From contig JBBDRX010000060.1 of NCBI GenBank assembly GCA_040905245.1, positions 1-6,653 of the forward strand: 6,653 nucleotides of DNA. The letters are read 5' to 3'. The stretch is from JBBDRX01 sp040905245 (GTDB taxonomy: Bacteria > Bacteroidota > Rhodothermia > Balneolales > Balneolaceae). Made by a program: the position numbers and the translations under genes. Below, piece after piece: positions 1-5,683 of this stretch. The first letter of the stretch is position 1. Every line of letters starts with the position of its first letter. Under the pieces are notes generated by a model. The model had not been told where the DNA came from, did no database searches, and saw nothing but the letters and a program-made list of their open reading frames with translations.

Positions 1-155
1 TTCCGCCTCGACAACTCGCAGACCAGATCCGGAGCCTGAAGCGGAGACGAAATACTCTCATCTGCACCACTTGGAACAACATCGAACGGAATCCCGAACA
101 GTTCCAGTAATCTCTTTCGTCTCGGACTTTTGGATGCAAGTATCAGTCGTTTCAA
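1..155 (-). CDS. maf: Maf family nucleotide pyrophosphatase, N-terminal part (runs off left edge)
   Basis: Reading the minus strand from 155 gives 51 codons that begin MKRLILASKSPRRKRLLELF, followed by GIPFDVVPSGADES. The LAS-x-SPRR-x-x-LL block at residues 6-17 and the D-E pair at residues 32-33 are hallmarks of the N-terminus of Maf proteins. Known members are cytoplasmic pyrophosphatases that hydrolyse non-canonical or standard nucleoside triphosphates to monophosphates and are linked to septum formation or house-cleaning. The start is a TTG at 155-153. No ATG lies between it and the in-frame stop upstream, and TTG places the conserved motif a few residues from the start, as in well-known homologues. 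Only a weak AGG lies upstream. About three quarters of the gene, including the rest of the active site, is outside the window, so its integrity cannot be judged. The gene is divergent from the operon beginning at 270. Confidence 0.9.
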   Translation of the reverse strand, partial: MKRLILASKSPRRKRLLELFGIPFDVVPSGADESISSPLQAPDLVCELSRR

Positions 156-269
156 TGGTTGGAATACCTGGCTTGGATTGGTATGATCTCGTTTTTGCAG
201 TTACAGCGGAAATGCTAACTTACGGGTCGGCAACCAGATTGTAAATTCCCATTTTCCATCATAAGTGAT
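156..269. promoter_or_regulatory. Divergent intergenic spacer between maf and the DUF3098 operon
   Basis: This 114-base spacer separates two divergent genes, so it should hold promoters for both strands. For the plus strand, a TTG at 195-197 lies 18 bases before TAACTTAC at 216-223. This resembles the Bacteroidota arrangement TTG-N(17-23)-TAnnTTTG, but the last two positions mismatch. I found no convincing match on the minus strand and no strong inverted repeat. That promoters lie here is inferred from gene orientation; the exact elements are uncertain. Confidence 0.35.
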
Positions 270-527
270 ATGCCAACAATGACAAAACGTTCCTCCGGAA
301 AGGGTCCAAAGAAACCGATGCTTTTTTCGAGTGTCAATTATAAATGGATGGGAGTCGGTTGCCTGTTGGTGATCGTCGGGTTTACACTGATGTATCTCGA
401 CAACGATGTCTATGGATTTATATCGCTGACGGTTTCACCTGTAATCGTTATTACAGGGTATCTGTTGGTTGCGTTCGGTATTTTAAAAAAGGAGGCCGCC
501 CCGGCCGATACCTTTCAGGAAAACTGA
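270..527 (+). CDS. DUF3098 family small membrane protein
   Basis: This is an 85-residue protein with a basic N-terminus (residues 5-16, rich in K, R and G) followed by two hydrophobic helices at about residues 25-43 and 53-72. A short polar loop (YLDNDVYGF) joins them, and a KK pair closes the second helix. The pattern F-x-x-x-N-Y-K-W-M-G just before helix 1, then a G-F-x-L-M ending and a second helix beginning I-x-L-T-V-S-P-V-I-V, matches what I recall of DUF3098, a Bacteroidota family of unknown function often found near cell-envelope or division genes. The start could be ATG 270 or ATG 279 (MTKRSS); neither has a clear Shine-Dalgarno, so I keep the first. It is the first gene of a tight operon, with the next gene 9 bases downstream. 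Family assignment is from memory of the pattern, without a search. Confidence 0.72.
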   Translation: MPTMTKRSSGKGPKKPMLFSSVNYKWMGVGCLLVIVGFTLMYLDNDVYGFISLTVSPVIVITGYLLVAFGILKKEAAPADTFQEN

Positions 528-539
528 GGTCCTGTTTTG
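526..539 (+). promoter_or_regulatory. Shine-Dalgarno and TTG start of the DUF92 gene
   Basis: GAGGT at 526-530 overlaps the TGA stop (525-527) of the DUF3098 gene and sits 6 bases before a TTG at 537-539. This spacing suits a ribosome binding site and supports the TTG as the true start, giving MEKQANYISLF directly before the first membrane helix. The overlap suggests translational coupling with the upstream gene. Confidence 0.6.
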
Positions 540-1355
540 GAGAAACAGGCCAACTACATTTCTCTGTTTCTGCTCATTATTATTGCCATTCTTGAAGGCC
601 ATGCAGATGACCATATCCGATTTGTAGTTGCAGCACTACTCTCCTGGTCTGTAGCTACCATCGCCTTCTACGCGGGTTGGCTGACTCTTGATGGACGATT
701 TTCGACAACTGTTGTCGGCATCATGGTTTTGGGCCTGGGTGGATGGGCCGTTGCCATATTACTGGGACTCTTTTTTGTCACATCCAGTTTTTTCAGCCGT
801 TTTCGAACTGCTCAAGAGGGGGTGTCCGACCACCCGACAGTTCGTCGTAACGGATCCCAGGTCTGGGCTAACGGTTTCTGGCCCATTCTGTTATCCGGGG
901 TCATTTTTTTTCGGGATGAACCGGTCCTGCTGGTTCTGGCTGCATCCGCAATTTCCGTTGCTACGGCAGATACCTGGGCATCGGAACTGGGTAGGCTGGT
1001 GGGGAGAAAAACAGTTCGGATAACAGACTTCAAGCCGGTTCCAGCCGGTACGGATGGAGGCATCAGCCTGATCGGGACTCTCGCCGCCGCTTCAGGGGCT
1101 CTCTTCATTGCCGTATTCTTTCAGTTGTTAATTGATACCTCAACGCCAGAGATCGTTTTCATTATCGGCATAAGCGGTCTTACAGGTTGCATGGCAGATT
1201 CCTATCTTGGGGCTATCCTGGAATACAACAGGCGGAACCGGCTTCTTCGATTGGTGAGGTTGAGGCAAAGCCCGGAACAGACGAGCAATCTTGTGAACTG
1301 GATATCGAGCGGAATTGGAGTGTTGGCCGCTTTCACTCTACTGAATGTGTGGTAA
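537..1355 (+). CDS. DUF92 family integral membrane protein (VTE6/TMEM19-like)
   Basis: This 272-residue protein is hydrophobic through most of its length, with about six or seven likely membrane helices. The family's conserved blocks are all present in order: RRNGSQVWANG at residues 103-113, ADTWASELG at 144-152, K-P-V-P-A-G-T-D-G-G-I-S-L-I-G-T at 166-181, GCMADSYLGAILE at 217-229, and N-L-V-N-x-x-S-S-G-I-G near the C-terminus. This matches DUF92 (TIGR00297). The best-known member, plant and cyanobacterial VTE6, phosphorylates phytyl phosphate to phytyl diphosphate; most bacterial members are uncharacterised. The length is normal and nothing is broken. The TTG start is supported by a Shine-Dalgarno over the preceding stop. 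It follows the DUF3098 gene by 9 bases and precedes the symporter by 1 base, so all are probably cotranscribed. A polyprenyl or isoprenoid phosphate substrate is inference only. Confidence 0.9.
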   Translation: MEKQANYISLFLLIIIAILEGHADDHIRFVVAALLSWSVATIAFYAGWLTLDGRFSTTVVGIMVLGLGGWAVAILLGLFFVTSSFFSRFRTAQEGVSDHPTVRRNGSQVWANGFWPILLSGVIFFRDEPVLLVLAASAISVATADTWASELGRLVGRKTVRITDFKPVPAGTDGGISLIGTLAAASGALFIAVFFQLLIDTSTPEIVFIIGISGLTGCMADSYLGAILEYNRRNRLLRLVRLRQSPEQTSNLVNWISSGIGVLAAFTLLNVW

Positions 1356-1356
1356 T

Positions 1357-2661
1357 ATGAAGTGGTATCGAAAGCTTCACTGGCAGATTATCATTGGCCT
1401 GATACTCGGCCTTGTCTGGGGTCTGGTGGCAAGTGCGGTGGGGAGTGGCACATTCACCACCGATTATATCTCACCATTCGGAACGATTTTTGTCAATCTT
1501 TTGAAGATGATCGCTGTTCCGCTGGTATTGGCCTCTCTTGTCGTTGGAGTGACCAATCTCAACGACATGAGAAAGCTTTCCCGCATGGGTGGGAAAACCA
1601 TTGCCATCTACATGGTAACTACGACATTTGCCATCACCATCGGCCTGGCTACAGTCCACGTGATGCAGCCTGGAAAAACGTTACCGGACGAGACCCGGCT
1701 TGAGCTGATGACCAGTTATCAGGAAGCGGCCGGAGGCAGGGATCAGCAGGCTCGTGAACTGCTGGAACGGTCCCCGATTCAGTTTCTGGTGGATGTTGTT
1801 CCCGAAAATGTTGTGAAGGCCGCCTCGAACAACAGCAATATGCTTCAGGTAGTTTTTATTGCTCTGTTAATCGGGGTAGGCCTGATGAAGATCCCGATGC
1901 AGAAGGGGGCGATGCTGATCGATCTGTTCGATTCCCTTAATGAAGTAATTATCTCTGTGGTCGAGATAATTATGAAGGTGGCTCCCTACGGTGTTTTTGC
2001 CCTCATGGCATCTGTTATTGTGGATCTGGCCGGTGAAGATATCAGACAGGCACTCCTGTTGCTGAGAGCGTTGGGATGGTACTGTATGGCGGTCGTTATC
2101 GGACTGTTGCTGCATGTGCTGATTGTTTATTCCACACTATTCAAGATTTATAGCAACATGAAGCTCGGGGATTTTTTCCGTGCAATCCGTCCCGCAATAC
2201 TTCTCGGGTTCAGTACCAGTTCAAGTGCAGCAACTCTTCCGGTCACGATGGAGCGTGTCGAAAAAAATCTCGGAGTGAATGATGAGGTCTCCAGTTTTGT
2301 CCTTCCCGTCGGGGCTACTATGAATATGGACGGAACAAGTCTCTACCAGGCTGTATCTGCCGTCTTTATTGCACAGTCTGTCGGAATGGATCTGTCTTTA
2401 ATACAGCAGTTAACGATCGTGATTACAGCTGTTCTTGCATCTATCGGAGCCGCTGGTGTCCCCGGGGCCGGTATTGTTATGTTGGTGATCGTTCTGCAAG
2501 CAGTCCAGGTCCCTGTAGAGGGAATTGCACTGATTCTTGGAGTTGACCGAATTCTGGATATGATTCGGACTGCCGTGAATATTACTGGTGATGCAGCTGT
2601 ATCCGTTGCTGTTGCATCGTCTGAAGGCCTTCTTGGTGAACTACATTTTGATGATGAGTAA
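1357..2661 (+). CDS. Dicarboxylate/amino acid:cation symporter (DAACS, SLC1 family)
   Basis: From ATG 1357 this is a 434-residue inner-membrane transporter of normal family length. Diagnostic parts are the serine-rich hairpin HP1 STSSSAATLPVT (residues 286-297), the sodium-site motif NMDGT (323-327), the HP2 block GAAGVPGAG, and the final-helix motif from D397 to D412. That last motif retains the residues equivalent to Asp390, Asp394, Arg397, Thr398, Asn401 and Asp405 of archaeal Glt-Ph. Keeping the arginine points to an acidic substrate (aspartate, glutamate or a C4-dicarboxylate) rather than a neutral amino acid; sodium coupling is likely from the family. An upstream in-frame ATG at 1345 would add MCGN and overlap the DUF92 stop. 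I prefer 1357, which gives MKWYRKLHW, the usual start of homologues, one base after the TAA. No good Shine-Dalgarno is visible, so coupling to the upstream gene is likely. HP1 and its surroundings resemble eukaryotic EAATs more than Glt-Ph. Confidence 0.95.
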   Translation: MKWYRKLHWQIIIGLILGLVWGLVASAVGSGTFTTDYISPFGTIFVNLLKMIAVPLVLASLVVGVTNLNDMRKLSRMGGKTIAIYMVTTTFAITIGLATVHVMQPGKTLPDETRLELMTSYQEAAGGRDQQARELLERSPIQFLVDVVPENVVKAASNNSNMLQVVFIALLIGVGLMKIPMQKGAMLIDLFDSLNEVIISVVEIIMKVAPYGVFALMASVIVDLAGEDIRQALLLLRALGWYCMAVVIGLLLHVLIVYSTLFKIYSNMKLGDFFRAIRPAILLGFSTSSSAATLPVTMERVEKNLGVNDEVSSFVLPVGATMNMDGTSLYQAVSAVFIAQSVGMDLSLIQQLTIVITAVLASIGAAGVPGAGIVMLVIVLQAVQVPVEGIALILGVDRILDMIRTAVNITGDAAVSVAVASSEGLLGELHFDDE

Positions 2662-3577
2662 CAAGACGTTTCTACTTGCTTTACTCGTCTGTTTTCTGCC
2701 TCTCAATGAGGTTGAGGCGATACAGCCGACTGGTCATTGCGATCAGGGTGTGGGATATGAAGAAGTAATGAATGCCGGTCTTGAGGCATTTTACCGAACC
2801 CGATGGGAAACGGCGGAAGCCTGTTTTGAACGTTTGCATCGGCTGAACTCATTGGATCCAAGAGGGCTCTTTTTCTCTTCCATGATCCCTTTCTGGAACT
2901 ACTATTTTGCAGGTAGAGAGCCGGAGATAGCCGACCATTTTATGGAGCAGTCCGAAAGAGCTATTCTCCTTGCTGAAGAGCGCCTGGAGGAAAGAGATGA
3001 AGATCTCTATCTGATTTCTCTGCTAAGTGCGCTCTATGGGTACCAGAGCCTGGTCGCTTCCGAGGAAGGGCGTATTCGAAGAGCACTTCAGAGTGGCCGG
3101 ACCGGTTACAAGTATACCCAACAAATTCTCGCGATGAAGGATGACCGCCCTGAACTGGAGATAGGCCGGGGGATTTTTCACTATATGATTGGTTCCATTC
3201 CTGGATCACTTCGATGGCTTGTATCTCTTTTCGGATTGAACGGGAGTCGGGAAGAGGGATTGGATCACCTTGAACGTGCTGCCGGGTCGAACAGCTATGT
3301 GCGGTTCGATGCGATGATGGTATTAAGCAGAATCTACGCGAAGGAGGAGAAGTATGAACTGGCGCAGGACTATGCAGAAAAACTGGTTCGGGAGCGTGAT
3401 GAAAATATCATCTTTCAGTATCTCTATGCAGATCTTCTGAAGACAAATGGACAAGAAACAGAAGCCCTTGTCGTTTATAGAAAGATTGCGGAGATGGAGC
3501 CCGGTCGCCTGGGGTTGCTGGTAGAAAGAAGCTTAAACCGAATAGAAGAGATCCAAAAGGATCTGAGTTACCGGTAA
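2651..3577 (+). CDS. Exported TPR-like helical repeat protein
   Basis: The reading frame is open from 2588, but ATG 2651 (or 2654) begins a clean signal peptide: a short polar start, a hydrophobic core at residues 7-18, then V-E-A before I24, a likely signal peptidase I site. The 308-residue product is therefore probably periplasmic. Cys14 follows LLV and is a poor lipobox. The mature part is all-helical. Residues about 219-250 and 254-286 look like two tetratricopeptide repeats, and 37-70 may be another. The central segment, residues 171-211, contains IGRGIFHYMIGSIPG, then F-G-L-N-G-S-R-E-E-G-L-x-x-L-E-R-A. It resembles the core of TTC39/Iml2 (DUF3808) proteins and a bacterial family of similar uncharacterised TPR proteins. 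It overlaps the symporter gene by 11 bases (ATGATGAGTAA), implying coupling, with only a distant GGTGA at about 2635. Function is unknown; a scaffold or envelope role is inference. Confidence 0.82.
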   Translation: MMSNKTFLLALLVCFLPLNEVEAIQPTGHCDQGVGYEEVMNAGLEAFYRTRWETAEACFERLHRLNSLDPRGLFFSSMIPFWNYYFAGREPEIADHFMEQSERAILLAEERLEERDEDLYLISLLSALYGYQSLVASEEGRIRRALQSGRTGYKYTQQILAMKDDRPELEIGRGIFHYMIGSIPGSLRWLVSLFGLNGSREEGLDHLERAAGSNSYVRFDAMMVLSRIYAKEEKYELAQDYAEKLVRERDENIIFQYLYADLLKTNGQETEALVVYRKIAEMEPGRLGLLVERSLNRIEEIQKDLSYR

Positions 3578-3595
3578 TGAGTATCAATTCAGTTG

Positions 3596-3607
3596 TTCCG
3601 GCCGGAA
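3596..3607. repeat. Perfect 12-base palindrome in the spacer after the TPR gene
   Basis: TTCCGGCCGGAA reads the same on both strands, and the symmetry does not extend outwards. It lies 19 bases after the stop of the TPR gene and 77 bases before the next gene. With no loop and no following T-run it is not a convincing terminator. It could be a protein-binding site or chance. The rest of the 107-base spacer holds no hairpin that I could find. Confidence 0.35.
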
Positions 3608-3636
3608 GAGAAGAAAAGTGGGATAGTTGAATGAAA

Positions 3637-3669
3637 TTGCCGTAATTAACTAAAGGTGGTTATGATTTG
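3637..3669 (+). promoter_or_regulatory. Possible Bacteroidota-type promoter for the T9SS cargo gene
   Basis: A TTG at 3637-3639 is followed after 21 bases by TATGATTTG at 3661-3669. The Bacteroidota consensus is TTG, 17-23 bases, then TAnnTTTG; this match has one extra base between TA and TTTG. Transcription would begin near 3676, leaving a leader of only about ten bases before ATG 3685. The gene is preceded by a 107-base gap, so a separate promoter is expected. The match is imperfect. Confidence 0.35.
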
Positions 3670-3684
3670 ATTTGAAAAAACGAT

Positions 3685-5541
3685 ATGGGAGAAAAGGTAC
3701 AGCGCCTGTTACTCACAGCTTTTCTTGCGTTTGCCGGTCTGATCTCTGTAGCGGCAGGAGCGGAGACTGTCTATTCTCGTCAGGCTTCCGAACCCTCACG
3801 GTTCAATCGGGGATCGAATTCTGTGATGCCCCTTGTAGTTACCGAGCTGTTCCGCGATGGAGTCGGTGATCTGGACAGTCTTGTATATCTTGAACTGTAC
3901 AATTCATCTGCACGGTTGCTGGAGCTGGAAAATGTAATTCTTCAAACAGGTTTGGCTTCATTTGAGCTGGAGAGATCGATCCGGATTCCCGCCGGAAAGA
4001 TGCTCTTGATTTCGAATCGGACTATTCCCGGTGTTTCGGAGCATCAAGTCTGGCTGATTCCCGAATTACAGCTGTCAGCGAATTCCGGCGAGATACGCCT
4101 GAGGGAGTCTGGTCGTGTACTCACCTCCGTATTTTATAGCGAATTGCCTGCTCGATACGGAATGGAACTGAATCGGGTTACAGACGTTTTGGGGCGCCCG
4201 TCCCGCTCGCAGGATTATCAGCCATCCGCCATGGATTTTCTGGCCGGGTATTACGGATCGCCCGGAGCTTCCGGTTCAACCCGAAGAGCATACATTTACG
4301 AAGTGAGTCCGGGAAGCTGGGATCTGATTTCTCTCCCGGGGGTGATCTACAGCGCTCTGGAAGAGGAGTCCCCATCAGGGGATCTCCCCGGGCGGGGATA
4401 CATCATCGCCCCTTCAGATTCTATTAGAAAAGTCGTTGTGGAGGAGCGACCGGAGCCTGTTTCTGTGGAGAAACAGGTGAATTCAGAGAATTCATTGCTC
4501 CTGGCCGGGAATCCGTATTCAAAACCATATCCACTCCATGCACTGGAGTGGACTGGAGGCAGACTCTCCAGTCAGGTGATTCAAGTATGGAATGCAGAAG
4601 AGCAGACTTTTGAACTTCGAAGTCCCGGGGACTCACTAGATGTGTGGGAAGCAGGAGTTTTCCACAATGAAGATGCAACAGCTCTTCATTTCAGTCCGGG
4701 GAACCAGGGGTTGGAGGGCCTGACGGAATTTACGAGAGGTGTTCAGTTTACACTTGAAACAGAAGCCGGCCTTGACCGCGCAGTCCAGATGATGTTTTAT
4801 GAAGGCGGAAGTCATAGTATTGATTCTCTTGACTCCGAGAAGTTGTGGCCGCTGACAGTATCTGATCCTGAACCCTCTGCTTCCATTCTCTTTTTTTTAA
4901 ACAGGTCTGATAGCCAACTAACGTTACTGGCGCAGGACAGTCGTCCATTTGAATTAGAGAGGCCATTTGAAGTGGATATGGGGCATCTACATACGGGCAT
5001 GAGTGGAACTCAGCGGATTCGGTGGTCCGGGCTGGAGAGCCTGCCTGGTGAGTGGCAGTTGATCCTTACGGATCTGTCAACCGGTCTTGAGGTGAATCTT
5101 CGTGAACAGGAGGAGTTGGTTTTTCAGGTTTCAGAATTTGGAAGTGTCGCGCAGCCTGAAGCGGGAGATATTCAAATCCATCAACCGACGGGGGATCAGG
5201 TAACAGCTCCGAGGTTTCGATTGGCCGTTGTTCCAGCCGCAGAAATGGAGATTTCAGCTGCTGGTTCGACAGGGCCTGCAAAGGTCGAACTCCATCCAAA
5301 CTATCCGAATCCGTTTCAGGGAGCGACGACCATTGAGTTTCATCTTCCGGAACCAATGCCTGTCGTTGTTAGTGTCTACAATATTGTCGGCCAGAAAGTA
5401 GGACAGTTAATGGATGGAGAGGGAGCTGCTGGCCAAAACGATATCGTCTGGGATGCATCAGAAATGCCCAGTGGTATATATATAGTCCGGCTTGAGACTT
5501 CTTCGACAACTCTTACCCGAAAAATGACACTCATCAAATAG
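3685..5541 (+). CDS. Secreted lamin-tail-like domain protein with T9SS type A sorting domain
   Basis: This is a 618-residue exported protein. A signal peptide covers residues 1-26 (hydrophobic core 8-22, cleavage after A-G-A). Residues about 48-197 resemble a lamin-tail domain: V-V-T-E-L-F, then Y-L-E-L-Y-N-S-S, IRIPAGKMLLISNR and a closing GSPGASGS. Residues 211-327 carry W-D-L-I-S-L-P-G, LLLAGNPY (271-278) and V-W-N-A, a pattern common in surface proteins of this phylum, and 350-485 look like a beta-sandwich. Residues 534-618 are a typical T9SS C-terminal domain: N-Y-P-N-P-F (539-544), V-S-V-Y-N-I-V-G-Q-K-V, M-P-S-G-I-Y-I-V-R-L, and KMTLIK at the end. Known domains of this type direct export through the outer membrane by T9SS and are then cleaved. 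No catalytic motif is visible; an adhesive or structural role is inference. An in-frame TGA at 3673-3675 rules out an earlier start. Confidence 0.9.
   Translation: MGEKVQRLLLTAFLAFAGLISVAAGAETVYSRQASEPSRFNRGSNSVMPLVVTELFRDGVGDLDSLVYLELYNSSARLLELENVILQTGLASFELERSIRIPAGKMLLISNRTIPGVSEHQVWLIPELQLSANSGEIRLRESGRVLTSVFYSELPARYGMELNRVTDVLGRPSRSQDYQPSAMDFLAGYYGSPGASGSTRRAYIYEVSPGSWDLISLPGVIYSALEEESPSGDLPGRGYIIAPSDSIRKVVVEERPEPVSVEKQVNSENSLLLAGNPYSKPYPLHALEWTGGRLSSQVIQVWNAEEQTFELRSPGDSLDVWEAGVFHNEDATALHFSPGNQGLEGLTEFTRGVQFTLETEAGLDRAVQMMFYEGGSHSIDSLDSEKLWPLTVSDPEPSASILFFLNRSDSQLTLLAQDSRPFELERPFEVDMGHLHTGMSGTQRIRWSGLESLPGEWQLILTDLSTGLEVNLREQEELVFQVSEFGSVAQPEAGDIQIHQPTGDQVTAPRFRLAVVPAAEMEISAAGSTGPAKVELHPNYPNPFQGATTIEFHLPEPMPVVVSVYNIVGQKVGQLMDGEGAAGQNDIVWDASEMPSGIYIVRLETSSTTLTRKMTLIK
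4456..4494. repeat. Two perfect inverted repeats lying back to back inside a gene
   Basis: The first is CCTGTTTCT (4456-4464), a 4-base loop GTGG, and its exact complement AGAAACAGG (4469-4477). The second starts at the very next base: TGAATTC (4478-4484), loop AGA, GAATTCA (4488-4494). Stems are 9 and 7 base pairs with no mismatch. They lie within the T9SS cargo gene, in the codons for about residues 258-270, a polar linker between two domains. In RNA they could form a tandem hairpin. Function is unknown. Confidence 0.5.
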
Positions 5542-5630
5542 ATCTGCCGGATTCTGATCAGGCACTTTGATAGGAATCACGAACAGTCCGGAAAGAGTGA
5601 TAAATTATTTTATTTTATAGTGTTAAAAGA

Positions 5631-5645
5631 GACGTTGAAAACGTC
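5631..5645. repeat. Short hairpin or operator-like inverted repeat upstream of the reductase
   Basis: GACGTT (5631-5636), loop GAA, AACGTC (5640-5645) is a perfect 6-base inverted repeat. It lies just after an A/T-rich run (5599-5628) that could hold a promoter, and 38 bases before the reductase start. No T-run follows, so it is not a terminator for the upstream gene. An operator or leader hairpin is possible but unproven. I saw no strong terminator anywhere in the 142-base spacer 5542-5683. Confidence 0.35.
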
Positions 5646-5683
5646 ACCATCATAACTATCACAGACAGATTATTACAGAGTTT

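Noticed and set aside
1345..1356. An earlier symporter start, ATG 1345 (adds MCGN)
   Set aside because: ATG 1357 gives the usual homologue N-terminus and follows the previous stop by one base; the extra four residues have no support.
2588..2650. A longer N-terminus for the TPR protein, starting at ATG 2588
   Set aside because: It would overlap the conserved end of the symporter by 74 bases and would bury the signal peptide that begins at 2651.
3577..3630. A 17-codon ORF overlapping the TPR stop (TAATG)
   Set aside because: The peptide MSINSVVPAGREEKWDS has no recognisable feature, no Shine-Dalgarno, and lies in a spacer; overlap of TAA and ATG is common by chance.
3672..3869. A TTG-started 65-codon frame overlapping the start of the T9SS cargo gene
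   Set aside because: It is out of frame with a clear signal peptide and a well-supported 618-residue protein, and its product is Cys/Ser-rich with no pattern.
5542..5600. A rho-independent terminator after the T9SS cargo gene
   Set aside because: CCGGA and TCCGG can pair across a long loop and CTGATCAG is a small palindrome, but no stable stem followed by a T-run is present.
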